A stretch of DNA of 64,000 nt from assembly GCA_032717465.1 (NCBI GenBank), contig CM064713.1:5786001-5850000 (forward strand), written 5' to 3'. Source of the stretch: Coenobita brevimanus. Taxonomy: Eukaryota > Arthropoda > Malacostraca > Decapoda > Coenobitidae. The notes beneath the pieces are model-generated. The model made no database searches and was not told where the DNA came from. It worked only from the letters and a program-made list of their open reading frames with translations. Position numbers and translations under genes: made by a program. Shown here one piece after another: positions 18,884 to 29,840 of this stretch. How positions within the stretch are numbered: position 1 is the first letter of the stretch; every line of letters begins with the position of its first letter.

Positions 18884-19022
18884 GGGAGGGGGAGGAGAGG
18901 GGGATGGGGGAAGGGGGGGAAGGGGGGCACTGGGGGGAGGAAGGGGGCGAATCCTCCGGCCGGGGCCACGGCGTGCATGTGCAAACGGCCAGGGTGGAAC
19001 GGAGTGGGGGGCAGAACTGAAG

Positions 19023-19388
19023 TTATCGGTGGCGACAGTCGATCGTAGCTCCGAGTTTTTGGAGCAAGTCCAGTCCTAAATACCCGTCATAACTCCGGCA
19101 GGAGGAATAAAAAATGATGAATGGATGTTGGGTGGACACCGGCTGGTGGGTGTCGACCCGTAGGGCCCGAGTTTCCCCACAGACGGGCAGGGGTCCATCC
19201 CCCGCGTCCACAAGGTGAGTGATAGTAGGGCGGAGTGGGCCAAACTGTGATCTGTGGCGGGAGAAATAGTGGCTGTAAAGGCAGGACCTGGCCGCTCCTG
19301 TATCGACTAGCAGTCTGGCCTTCACGCCGTTTATTTTCATCTTGTGGTATACTGGGGGGCGATACTTAGAGGTAATGGCCCCCGCCAC
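19023..19388 (-). pseudogene. Retropepsin region of element B
   Basis: An open 121-codon frame with YRPPVYHKMKINGVKARLL, the active site DTGAARSC (about 19304-19281), HLVDAGDGPLPVCGE and YDGYLGLDLLQKLGATIDC. Unlike A, it has no nonsense codon ahead of the active site. It aligns with A along its whole length. Confidence 0.75.
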
Positions 19389-19439
19389 CGTGGGTTGGTG
19401 CGGGGGCGGGCCTAAAAATCCAGCTGGCTAGGGCTTTCA

Positions 19440-20310
19440 TTCTCCTGTCCCTGTTCCAGTTCTCCTGAATGGGGCTCGTCCATGGGCATCAGCTCGTCCT
19501 CTGGGGCCTCGCCTTCTAAGGCGGACACTTTACACGAACCCGGGGCTGTGATTCTGCGGCGAGCAGCTTTAAGCTGGTCCCATATGTCATGAAGGGGGCA
19601 GCGGGAGTTGCAGACTGTGAATTCCCATGGGTTGACAAGAATTAGGTTCGGGTTTTCTCGCAGCGTGGGGCGCCGGGAGGGGTGTGCCCTGGGCGGGCTA
19701 GGCGCCGGGGTCGGGCTGGTGTGAGGCAGAGGTGGACGTGGTGTGGCTGGGGGAGCTTGGGGTCGCGTGGGGAATTTTTAAACAACATAGATTTGCTGTG
19801 GAGAAGGGCAGGCGGTCAGGAGGTGCCGTATCAGCTGTATATCTCTATCCATGTCTCCATTTGGGTCATGGATTGTGAAGTGTTGCTTAACAACACTCGG
19901 GAGCACTCTGAGCAGTGTTAAATGTACGCTGATCCCGGGTTTCCTCATCTGCCTCCGGGTAGGCAGCAGTAACCAGGCGTCTTGCCTGTATCAGGGTATT
20001 ATCTAAATCCCCGTCGAATGAAAACTATCCAATTGGGATAGAGCGACCACTTTCCCTAATGATGGGGTGATGGCTTGTACAGTGAACTTTGTAAAGTTCT
20101 GCCAGGTGAGTTCTGGGACGATTTTCGGTGCTATGTTCGCCTCCGCTTTACCCAATAGTGGTAGTGTGACTGCAATTTTCTGTTGGTCATTTTCAAAGCC
20201 AATATCCAATAAGGGTTTAATTATTTGCCAGATATGTGTGTATATCATACTGGTCGGGGTCAAATTTGGGTAACTGAACGTGCGGTTTAGTTACCGTTTT
20301 GCCAAATATT
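19440..20310 (-). pseudogene. gag remnant of element B
   Basis: The minus-strand frame 20263-20003 aligns with gag of A (KPLLDIGF, KIAVTLP, APKIVPELTW, SLGKVVALSQLD). The start codon position of A is not conserved, and the frame breaks near 20030. The C-terminal part is recognisable at 19550-19640 (PWEFTVCNSRCPLHD). Degraded. Confidence 0.7.
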
Positions 20311-20342
20311 CCTGATTACCTCTCTTTTACGCCCAGGTCAAG

Positions 20343-20360
20343 AACCACCGCTGGCCACCA
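20343..20360 (-). promoter_or_regulatory. Primer-binding site of element B
   Basis: On the minus strand TGGTGGCCAGCGGTGGTT begins one base after the LTR end at 20362. It differs by one base from the A site, showing that the two families use the same or a very similar tRNA primer. Confidence 0.75.
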
Positions 20361-21689
20361 GTGTAATGCTAGGTGTAAATAGGCTCGACTTCTCGTTCCT
20401 AAAACACCTAACGTGGAGCGGGGTCTTCTTTCGAGACTGGAGCTTAGTGTAATAGAGGCAGGACACAAAAACTCTAGGCAATAACCTTTACACGTATATT
20501 ACCACAATTAGACACGGGACAAATCAGCAGATATTACAACATAATATATAGCAATATAAAACCCTTATCTAGGACATGTGTATCTCGCAGGATACTTGCT
20601 TATCTGATATTAATGCCAACCGGTCAAACCTAGTGTCTTCAGGGTACAGTGAATATAGGCGCGCGCGTGAGGCGCGGGGAGTGAGTCTCACAAAGTGGGG
20701 GGAAGAAAAGAGGGGGGGGTGCGGGGAGTGACTTGTGACAGCTAGGGAGGAGTTATGGTAATACTGGAGAGAGGCAAGAATTAACAATGAGGATTACATG
20801 TTTTCCAATAGCAAAGGGACTTTGGTAATTGATTCTATTCTTGGTTTACACTTACATTAGATACTGGGACGAGGGAATGTCATACAGGATTTACGGGTAG
20901 CGGGAGTGAGGGAATATCACTAACACTTTCTCGTATTACTTCTTTAGAGCTCACAGCAGTAGAGGGGTATTACTATGGAGGAATTTCCAGGCGGCACAGT
21001 CTTACTAATTGTATATAAGGGACGTCACTCATAAATATAGTTCATCAGATCTTGGTTCGCACACTCGTCCTTTATTCTCTCAATGTGATCTTACTTGCCC
21101 CGATATTCATTATATTAAGTCACTGCACGATACTACACTAGGCAAAGTCACAATTAACCTGAATCACTTGCACTGTTTCTGGGCAGCATCACACGTATTC
21201 ATCGTGGGGGGCAGGGGCGGGAACACACCGTCGGCAATCCTGCCAGGCTAGGGGCACCGCCAAGGGGAGGCATGCCAAGAGGGCACGGGACAACTCGTAG
21301 GGGCATCCTCTCTCGTCCTGGGCTACCCGTGGCTTCCGGGCTGGGCTCAGGGGTATGGCCCTTGGGACTGGGGCCGAATAGCTCCAGGAACCTCTGGTGT
21401 AAGTTTCGGCCGGAGGTGGGGGCCTTACGTCGTCGTGGGGGCATATGGAGATCTCGCCCGGGTGTCCTGGGGAGGATTGGGAGAGACTGCAGACTGTGGT
21501 CTCCAGCATCTAGGGGCGCCGACAGGGGAGGGCTGCGGCATCGGCTTACGCTGGGGCCTGACAGGTGCATCTGTTCCAGAGCCAGGCATAGGGAGCGGAG
21601 GCCAGGGGAGGCTGTGAGGCCTGTCTGGGCCACTCTGGTACAGGAGGCCTGGGCTCTTGTCTCCTGCCGGGGTGACATCTCGCTCCTTG

Positions 21690-22320
21690 CCTCCTTCTGT
21701 GCACCTTCGGAGCGACAGTGGGCCATCTCATGAGGGCGGGAGCGACAATAGGCCGTCTCTACCAGGGCACCTTCGGAGTGACAATAGGCCGCCTCACGAG
21801 GAGGGGAGCGGCAATAGGCCGTCTCTACCAGGGCACCTTCGGAGCGACAATAGGCCGTCTCTACCAGGGCACCTTCGGAGCGACAATAGGCCGTCTCTAC
21901 CAGGACACTTTCGGAGCGACAATAGGCCGTCTCACGAGGGCGGGAGCGACAATAGGCCGTCTCACGAGGGCGGGAGCGACAATAGGCCGTCTCTACCGGA
22001 GCACCTTCGGAGCGACAATAGGCTGTCTCATGAGGAGGGGAGCGACATTAGGCCGTCTCTACCAGGACACTTTCGGAGCGACAATAGGCCGTCTCTACCA
22101 CGACACTTTCGGAGCGACAATAGGCCGTCTCTACCAGGACACTTTCGGAGCGACAATAGGCCATCTCACGAGGAGGGGAGTGACAATAGGCCATCTCTAC
22201 CGGGACACTTTCGGAGAGACAATACGCCGTCTCACGAGGGCGGGAGCAACAATAGGCCGTCTCTACCACAACACTTTCGGAGCGACAATAAGCCGTCTTA
22301 CGAGGAGGGGCGCCGTCTGG
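21690..22320 (-). repeat. Coding minisatellite of the B LTR (5' copy)
   Basis: About 18-20 units of the same 30/36-base family as at 14290-14860, in a different order. This indicates slippage or unequal exchange after insertion, or different template copies. Confidence 0.8.
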
Positions 22321-22514
22321 AGTGTCTAGAACAACTCCACCCCTAGCTGGTTCAACAGTCCCACTCCGTGAAGGTAGTGTCCTTCTCTTACGACGGCGAC
22401 AGCGTGGTGGCTGCGTGACATAGGGACGCACGGCCCGGGCTGACATATGCCGTTGTTGCTGGGGGTTGTTCCGACTGATGGCAGCTACCCCGTGGGGTCC
22501 GTGTGGGGGTGTCG

Positions 22515-22802
22515 GCACGTTCCCGGGCATACTGGGCTGTATCTTGCTTGCCCCGTTGTCGGGGGCACTATGGTATTCTTCTGTTTCCATTTCGGGGGCA
22601 CTGCTTTAAGGCACGTTCCCGGGCATACTGGGCTGTATCTTGCTTGCCCCGTTGTCGGGGGCACTATGGTATTCTTCTGTTTCCATTTCGGGGGCACTGC
22701 TATAAGGCATGTTCCCGGGCATACTGGGCTGTATCTTGCTTGCCCCGTTGTCGGGGGCACTATGGTATTCTTCTGTTTCCATTTCGGGGGCACTGCTTTG
22801 TA
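22515..22802 (-). repeat. Three tandem copies of a 96-bp unit in the B 5' LTR
   Basis: Units begin at 22515, 22611 and 22707, each starting GCAYGTTCCCGGGCATAC. 96 is a multiple of three (32 codons). The copies are nearly identical, so the triplication is recent. The 3' LTR holds a single copy. Confidence 0.9.
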
Positions 22803-22986
22803 AGTCACGCATTTTACTACTAGCTAGCTTACAGAAGCAAAAGCAGTTTTCTGTAAGTTCTTTTTAAGTAACATTGTACTATCCCAATACCATCCAGATT
22901 ATTCCTACACTAGTTAAAAGAAAGCTTCCATAATCTTAGTTTTATTCAAATTTAAATCATACACTCATTTACATTATAATAAGTCT

Positions 22987-23406
22987 TTAGGTGTACCTAT
23001 CACGCCTACCTCCACCCACTGTCAAGACTATATCGGGTTGTGGCTGCCTCATCTCTGGCAGTAGCATAGAGGTTTGGGGCTTAGGTGCATTCACTACAAG
23101 CTGTTCAGGCTGAGAAATAGTTTGTACTTGGGTTGAGAAGGTATGTGGCTGGACAGACATTCCAGGAGCTTGCTGAATTAGTACTTGCTGTGGAGCTGGT
23201 TGTGGCTGGACCAGGATAGTTGGTACCGGTACTTGAGCTGGCTGGATGAAGACAAGTGGTAGTAGCAGTAGTTTTTCCCTTGACAGTCTGGCTGAACGGT
23301 CCTGAGTCTCAAAGGATGTCCACGACTGAGACCGGGCTTTCCCACATAACTCAACAAGTGTATGTTGTGTTGTTGGCGCAGGCAATTGTGTGCAGTGCAG
23401 TCTTCC
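22987..23406 (-). CDS. Unrecognised Gln/Pro-rich open frame
   Basis: Minus-strand frame of 132 codons (23385-22987) rich in Gln, Pro and Val (VPVPTILVQPQPAPQQVL), ending in GGGRRDRYT. An overlapping frame from 23406 is also open for 76 codons. It lies in non-repeat flank of element B. It could be a terminal exon of a host gene, a processed pseudogene or a repeat fragment. No domain, clear acceptor or polyadenylation signal was seen. Confidence 0.25.
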   Translation of the reverse strand, partial: GRLHCTQLPAPTTQHTLVELCGKARSQSWTSFETQDRSARLSREKLLLLPLVFIQPAQVPVPTILVQPQPAPQQVLIQQAPGMSVQPHTFSTQVQTISQPEQLVVNAPKPQTSMLLPEMRQPQPDIVLTVGGGRRDRYT

Positions 23407-23559
23407 ATAATGTGCGTAATGTTGAAAATGATATGCAGTGTGCTAAAACTGCCCCAAGAATCAAGTTACTCGTAGAGAAGAAACAACGACAACCTTCCCA
23501 CTAATTTTCCCTCTACCCAAGCGTTCAGCAGCTTAACAAGTCAGTTAATCATTGCAAAA

Positions 23560-23870
23560 GTGCTTCCTGGGTTAATGTTTTTTTTTATTATTATTATTAT
23601 TATTATAAGAGATAAACTTATGTTTTTGCATCCAGGTTTAATGTTATTTGTTTTTGTTTTTATTCAGAGGAATAAGAGATTATAAACATATGAACTTTGT
23701 TTTGGTTATGAGTCCTATAGTTATCTCTAGCATTTTAAGCATCCAAATGGAACGGATAAAAACACATTTTTCAGGCATCAGAGGGGTGGGAGGGCATCCT
23801 GACCAAAGGGGGGTGCAGCGCTAAAAAGGTTGGGAACCCATGTTTTAAATTTTAAAGTGATTTTAACTCC
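23560..23870. repeat. Possible hAT-type transposon end and TTA microsatellite
   Basis: (TTA)n at 23584-23607. At 23811-23860 the reverse strand reads GGGTTCCCAACCTTTTTAGC, like the terminal repeats of hAT elements (GGTTCCCAACCTTTTT core, from memory). A partner end was not found. Confidence 0.3.
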
Positions 23871-23929
23871 ATTAGTTCTTTGACATCTATACGGTATATA
23901 TGGAGCTGCGTTGTTTGTTTGTTTGTCCT

Positions 23930-24330
23930 TCAATCACGCCCAAACCAAGGACCAGAGACCCCCAGATATATATTCTGAATCAGGGTGAACCAAAATTTGG
24001 TTTTATGTGGGTCAAAATTCAGATCTGGGTCATTTGAGGTCACAGGTAGAGTGTTTGCCTTTATGGTCCGGGCAATGCCGGGTATCCCTGCAACCCAGTT
24101 TTTGACATAGAGACTCACATGACCTCCAGTTTGGACATAGGCTCTGTGAGGTTGACCTCCGAGGTCATTTGAGGTCACCGGTAATGCACGCTCGAATGAT
24201 TGGGCCCAGCAGCCCAATTTTTGGCATGGAGACTCACATGTCCTCCATTTCAGATATAGACTATGTGAGGTTGACCAAAGTCATGGTCGTAGGTCATTTG
24301 AGGACACTGGTAATAGTAAACTAGTGCGCA
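23930..24330. repeat. Degenerate tandem repeat around a GAGGTCATTTGAGG motif
   Basis: Three diverged units of roughly 120-140 bp share GGTCATTTGAGG, GGGCAATGCCGGG or its relics, CAGCCCAATTTTTG and GAGACTCACATG. No coding content. Confidence 0.55.
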
Positions 24331-24675
24331 CAAATACTGTGTGTTAGTCTGCGAAAGCTGAAATAGGAGGTTCCTGGACCTCTTATAATCCCTCTTCAAA
24401 AGCATAAGAGGTACGTGGTCTTTCTGGAGTAGAAAGAAGGATTGAACTACTGTAGAACAAATAGGATTAGAGAGCTCGCCTTTTTGGCCTGGCAACACCG
24501 GGTACTCCTGCTGGTACAGTATGTTGTATTTTTTCCTTTGTACTATCAGGCCTGTGTTCTCGTTAGTCAAGTAGCCTCCCTAGCACCTCTTCCTTAGCGA
24601 TTTAATTTTGGCCATGGTTGGTTAGTATCCTTATGAGCTTTATCTCTGCAGAGTATGGCGATATTTGAATGGTTT

Positions 24676-26491
24676 TAAAATGCAGTATAGTATCACAGAG
24701 GGCAACCCAACACCCCCAGAAGGAGCCCACAGAGGAGCATATACAGCGGGATTGGACTCCGGGCGACGGGGACATAAGTCTGGCTGGGCCGCACCCCCCT
24801 ATGACCTGGAGCTCGCCCGCTGCCACCATAGCAGGAATACAAGACTACCTTCCGGGCGAGCCGACCACCGACAACCATGGGGTGGAGCTGTTACTCCAGG
24901 TCCAGTCAGCACCCCTGAGACGGCCTGTAGCTGCTCAATCCTCCTACAGGAGACGGCCGGTAGCCGGTCCCACCTTTGTTAGGAGAGGGCCAGAAGCCGC
25001 GCTGAAGGTGCCCCTAACAAGACGGCCGGTAGCTGCTCGACCCTTCTACAGGAGATGGCCTGCAGCCACTCTGGAGATAAAAATGAGACGACCGGTAGCC
25101 ACTCTAAAGGTGCCCTGAACGAAACGATTGGTAGCCGCTCGACCCTCCTACAGGAGTCGGCCTGCAGCCGCTCCGGAGGTAACAAGGAGACATCCAGTAG
25201 CCGCTCTGAAGGTGCCTCTGAGTCGGCCTGTAGCTGTTCCCTTCCCCAGGCCACGGCCAGTAGCCGGGCCTTAGCGACAGTCAGTAGCCGCGCCCCTAGA
25301 AGGCCACTTCCAGTAGCCGGGCTCTATGGTAGGAGACGGCCAGTAGCCACTCCTCCATCAGGTGCTGACTCCTGCCCACCAACCTATGACCGAGAGGGAG
25401 CTCCCATCCTGAAGGAGTACTGGAGAGGCCACGTGACTACCACCGGGCTCTTCTCCCTGCAGCCGGTTCCTGAGAGGATTCGCCTGACGGACCCCAATGT
25501 AGGCTGACGCCGCAGCCCCCTCCTGACAGTGTCCCCGACCGCCGGGGACCGCAGTCCTTGGGACCTCCAGATCGCCCCCAGGACTCCCGGGCGGGACCTC
25601 CCTACACTCTGATGCCGCAGATCATTCTCTGTCAGGCACCTGAGCGAGAAGTTCAGGCTGTTATTCGGCCCCAGTTCTGAGGTCCAGACTCCCGCCCCAA
25701 GCCCTGAAAGCGTGGGACCCTTTGCCACGAGCAGCCCCGGACGAGAGGGGACGCCCCTAAGCATGATCCCGTGGCCCCTGAATACAGAGGCCCCTGGCGG
25801 AACTCAGCCCCGTCAGTAGCGAGGCTGAATCACCTCCGCCGCCCTTGTACCTGACCGCCACTACACCCAGACCCGAAAGTGAGTGATAGTGAAAGCACAG
25901 TGTCTGTGACATAGTGAAGTAAAGGCAGAACAGGGAGTTAACAAAATAAGGGATGTCAGTGAGAAAAGCATCAGTAATAATATAAGAGTGGTGGAATAAG
26001 CAAGGTAACAGTGAAACAGTGAACACGGCAAGGCAGTGAAAATACGGATCTATCTCAGTGAACACGTTACCAGATGGTGACACCGCCTCACGCTAAGATC
26101 ATACGGAGGCCCCAGTGCAAAAGTAATAATTAACGACCCGACCAACAAACCCGTTAGCCTACCCGCAGTGAAATAGTGCCACCACCTCTACCAGTACACA
26201 GAACCTGGACTTTCCTACAATAATAGTGCATAACCTCTCTGCCCTAAGTGCTATTCACCTTACCCGATCTTGTCCTGAGTAGCATCCTGCGCGATACTAA
26301 CAGTATACCTGTATTTGTGACATCTGCCCGTTCCACTGTAGAATTTAGCAATACACATGTAAGGTTGTTGCCTTGAGTTTTTGTGTCCTGCCTCTCTCTT
26401 ATTTGTCTAAACTCCGGTCTAGAAAGAGAACCCAGCTGCACACCAGGCGTTAGAGGGACGGGAAGCCGACCCTAAAACACCTAACTTTACA
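24676..26491 (+). repeat. Solo LTR E (fourth related Ty3/Gypsy LTR)
   Basis: 1816 bp, starting TAAAATGC and ending CTTTACA, flanked by a perfect 5-bp duplication GGTTT at 24671-24675 and 26492-26496. The end region shows the family block CCGGTCTAGAAAGAGAACCC, then GACCCTAAAACACCTAA. No internal region. Confidence 0.85.
24680..25834 (+). pseudogene. LTR reading frame of E, decayed
   Basis: Starts at the ATG five bases inside the LTR. Open pieces 24680-24982 and 25055-25507, and the stretch holding LFGPSSE (25661-25681), are all in one phase, separated by a few stops (one TGA where B has a sense codon in RCRSP). The middle has repeats like ETACSCS and ETAGSRS that resemble the B units. The end aligns with B through APRTPGRDL, LFGPSSE, TPAPSPES and the SPGRE block. 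Confidence 0.5.
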
Positions 26492-26744
26492 GGTTTATTA
26501 AACACAGAGAAGGACAGTAAGGTGTAATAAGCAACATAAATAATTAAGAAAAAGGTGTCAGGGAGCTTCCTTAACCGAGGAGAATACAAGCCTCAGATGC
26601 TTTTATTCAGTTTAGGAGAGATTTTTAAAAGGGGGGGGGGTTGATAATGTCTTGATAATCGTCTGGAGCTGTAGACGATTTGTTTTCGTTTGACAGTCCT
26701 GAGCCAGTCTCACAGCTTGGGTTATAATTACAAACCCTGTCTAT

Positions 26745-27045
26745 CTCATAAGGGGTGGCCACAAACAAATCGCCTCATGTCGCATAGCATCCTGCCATTT
26801 CTCTGCCCTCCCCCTAATTTACATCCTCCTCTCTCATATACCTCTTTCCTTTATCCCTCTGCCTCATCCACGGTCTCCCCCTCCCTATTTCCTCTCCACC
26901 CCACTCACATACTCTTTCCTAGGTAGTCTCTCATTCTCCATCCTCACCACATGACGAAGCCACCTCGGTGTATTTCTCCTAACGCTTTCTGTCACATCCA
27001 CATCCACACTACAACGCTCCTTCACTTCCTCATTTGTCAGTCTGT
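26745..27045 (-). mobile_element. LINE 3' fragment (RT C-terminal region)
   Basis: The minus strand encodes RLTNEEVKERCSVDVDV and RRNTPRWLRHVVRMENER, followed by a Gly/Arg-rich end and the 3' untranslated region. This is the same family as the fragment at 60949. 5'-truncated and interrupted by stops. Confidence 0.7.
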
Positions 27046-27599
27046 CTGTATAAAATATAATAGATTTGCCCAGGAATACACACAGCAACCCTACCACATC
27101 TCTGTACCCACCACCCAGAGCACTGTAGAAGGATTGGTTCCATCTGACGGAACTGGGTCATTAATACAACGTGAACAGTAAATGATAGTGTAATAGATTT
27201 GCTTAGAAATGCACCCAACTTATTCACACATAACAACGCTACAAATCTCCTGTGCCGCTGACTTCGTCCGTCCGTATTTCCTTCTGTCTCAGACCTCCAG
27301 TCCTCTAAGCGCAGTGTGTCCAAACGTCTCGAAATTAATGGAACTATATTTTTTTATTTTTTGTCTTGCGCTCTTCCCCCCCCCCTCCTAACTAGAGTAC
27401 CATAGACGATTTGTTTTAGTGTGGCGGATCTGGACCATTCGTAGAATCTCAGCCCCAAGTCATGGTTCTGTGAAATTCGACGAGAATTAGTTACGAGGTG
27501 GGAATGAATCTCCTTGGTTACCATATAGTCTGATTTATCCACCAATCTAACCTCACTTGCACATAGTTAACCACAACTCTTAACGTATTTTTTGTTCAT

Positions 27600-27737
27600 A
27601 TAATTATCATTATATTATTATTATTTTTTTTCATTATTATCATTATCGATGTTGTTATTATTGTTATTGTCTTATTATTATTATTATTATTATTATAATT
27701 ATTATGATTATTTTTATTATTATAATTATTATTATTT

Positions 27738-27778
<41 letters not shown>
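27600..27778. repeat. (TTA)n and (GA)n microsatellites
   Basis: TTA/ATT-rich tract at about 27600-27740 followed by a pure GA run to 27778. Confidence 0.9.
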
Positions 27779-27781
<3 letters not shown>

Positions 27782-28354
27782 ACTTCCTTCTTATTACATT
27801 TGCAAACTCACTCTTACTCCACATCATTAATGACATACTTCCTTCATTATCCCTTACGAAATTTTAAACACAAAAGGATGATCCAGCAGAAAAAAAGTAA
27901 TATTGACCTTTTATGTCCATCTTCAGTAAGGAGTATTAAGTCTTGCCAATGCACAGAAAAAACTACTAAAATTGACCTTTACATTCGTGCTGTATAAGGT
28001 CGAAATTTCTTTACCAGTACATTAACAAAATCGCAAGAAAATGGAGCCCTGTGTCTCCTGTTTTGTAAGACTTTATCAGTGCATTCCTTTGATTGTCCAG
28101 TCATTCTGTAATTACTGTGGTCAACTCCATTTTGGATCCAGATCCGGTGTTATGTAAGGTGACTTTTGTTTCGTAACTCCTTGACTTCCAACGGGATCCG
28201 TCTGGTAAAACCTCTTTAATCCTTTCATTCCAAGATGTTTCCCATATTAAATAGATTGGTAGATAGATGGATAGATGGATGGATAGATAAATTACAGAAA
28301 AAATCTGGTTAATTTACCCCGATCAAGTCTATGTTATTTGATAATTCATTCCAC

Positions 28355-28640
28355 CGGAAACAGTCGCGGCGCGCGACTCTGAGGTTGTTATTATCGTGCC
28401 CTGGCAACTTACCATTCAAAAGTGCGTCTGATTTCGTGTATGAGACACATGTGATTCGTGTATAATATGTTCGTGCATAATAATATTCATGTATAATATG
28501 TTCGTGCAAAATAATATTCGTGTATAATATATTCGTGCATAATAACATGATTCGTGTACAGTATGATACGAAATCGGACGCACTTTGAATGGCAGGTTGC
28601 CAGGGTACGATTATGACAACCTCAGAGTCGTGCGCCGCGA
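28355..28640. repeat. Imperfect inverted repeat with GTGTATAATATGTTCGTGCA tandem units
   Basis: The arm around 28360-28440 (CAGTCGCGGCGCGCGACTCT, GAGGTTG, then CAACTTACCATTCAAAAGTG) is repeated inverted at about 28560-28642 (TGAATGGCAGGTTGCC, CAACCTCAGAGTCGTGCGCC). The interior has four or five units of a 30-bp repeat. This is a palindromic, MITE-like structure about 285 bp long. Confidence 0.65.
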
Positions 28641-28690
28641 CTATAGTTGGCTTTATGTCGAAGTTATATTAAACTGGCCTTACTAATTGT

Positions 28691-28808
<118 letters not shown>

Positions 28809-28959
28809 AGTACTTCTGTGAAAAAGTAACACTATCTATTAATATTAATCTTTTAGCATGAAAATGTTCACTCAGATAATATACACTTGCTAACAAGGTT
28901 AAGACTGCACCACATAGAAAGGACCACTCAGTCTGAATGGCCTGTGTTTCTCTCAGTGA

Positions 28960-29015
<56 letters not shown>

Positions 29016-29181
29016 ATCTGTGTGTCTGTGTATCTGTGTGTCTCTGCATCAGCATGGTGTTTGTGCGTAGTGTGTATGTGTGGTGGCTGTGTTTCTGTGT
29101 GTCTATCTGTCTGTATATCTGCGCCTGTGTATCTGTGAGTCTGTGTGGGTGGTTGTGTATCTCTGTGTCTGAGTCTGTGTA

Positions 29182-29220
<39 letters not shown>

Positions 29221-29840
29221 CTGTGTGTCTGTTTCTGTGTATTTGTGTGGCGGTTGTGCATCTGTGTCTGTGTATCTGTGTGTCTGTGTGTCCGTGTATC
29301 AGCGTGATGGTTGTGTATCTATTTGTCTGTGTATCTGTGCGTCCCGTGTATGTGTGTATCTCTGTGTCTGTGTAGTCTGTGTATGTATGCATCTGTGTCT
29401 TTGTATCTGTGTGTTCCATGTGTGTGTGTGTGTGTATCTGTGTGGTCTGTGTATGTATGCATCTGTGTCTGTATCTCTGTGTCTGTGTGTTCTCTGTATG
29501 TGTGTGTCTGTGTATCTGTGTGGTCTATGGATGTATGCGTCTGTGTCTGTGTACTGTATCTGTATCTCTATATATCTGTGTGTCTGTGTAGTTGTGTGCG
29601 TGTCTGATCTGTGTACCTGTGTGTTTGTAAGGTGTGTATACGTCTGTGTACCAGTGTGTACGGTGTGCGTATGTAGCTGTGCACCTGTATTTTTGTGTAT
29701 AAATCGTCTGTGTATGTCTGTCTGTCTGTAAGATGTAGCTGTCTATGTACTGTTTGTCGGTAGGGTGTGTGTATCTATGTGTGTGCCTCTTTGTGTATGT
29801 GTAGTTTGTGTATATGTGTGTATGTATGGTGTGTTTATCC
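28960..29840. repeat. (TG)n tract grading into a TGTGTCTGTGTATC satellite
   Basis: A pure TG run at 28960-29013, then nearly 0.9 kb of imperfect TG/TC units (TGTATCTGTGTGTCTG and relatives). Long Cys/Val-rich frames across it are artefacts of the repeat. Confidence 0.9.

Larger units (their letters stand above)
21199..22812 (-). pseudogene. LTR reading frame of B, 5' LTR copy
   Basis: Starts at the same ATG (22812) in the same phase as the 3' copy. The frame pieces 22812-22606, 22590-22048 and 21726-21199 all share one phase; stops separate them (one created at the junction of two 96-bp units, others in the minisatellite). The last piece carries LFGPSPKGH at 21380-21354 and the tail VVPCPLG. 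Confidence 0.5.
1263..22816 (-). mobile_element. Ty3/Gypsy retrotransposon B (host of three nested insertions)
   Basis: Minus-strand LTR element. The 5' LTR is 20362-22816, a primer-binding site starts at 20360, then gag, protease, RT, RNase H and integrase remnants run down to 15161, and the 3' LTR starts at 15155 and ends at 1263. LTR termini read TAAAATGC...GCATTACA. The flanking 5-mers are CTGCT (1258-1262) and CTACT (22817-22821), a target-site duplication with one mismatch. Later insertions of a SINE, solo LTR C and complete element A split the 3' LTR, so its roughly 2.2 kb of LTR now spans almost 14 kb. Coding regions carry frameshifts, so this copy is dead. Confidence 0.85.
20362..22816 (-). 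repeat. 5' LTR of element B
   Basis: 2455 bp on the minus strand, TAAAATGC...GCATTACA. It is uninterrupted, so it serves as the empty-site reference for the SINE, C and A insertions in the other LTR. It has three copies of a 96-bp unit at 22515-22802 where the 3' LTR has one. Confidence 0.9.

Noticed and set aside
28887..29731. Long Cys/Val-rich and Thr/His-rich open frames
   Set aside because: They are translations of (TG)n/(AC)n satellite in alternate phases; no start context, splice site or domain.
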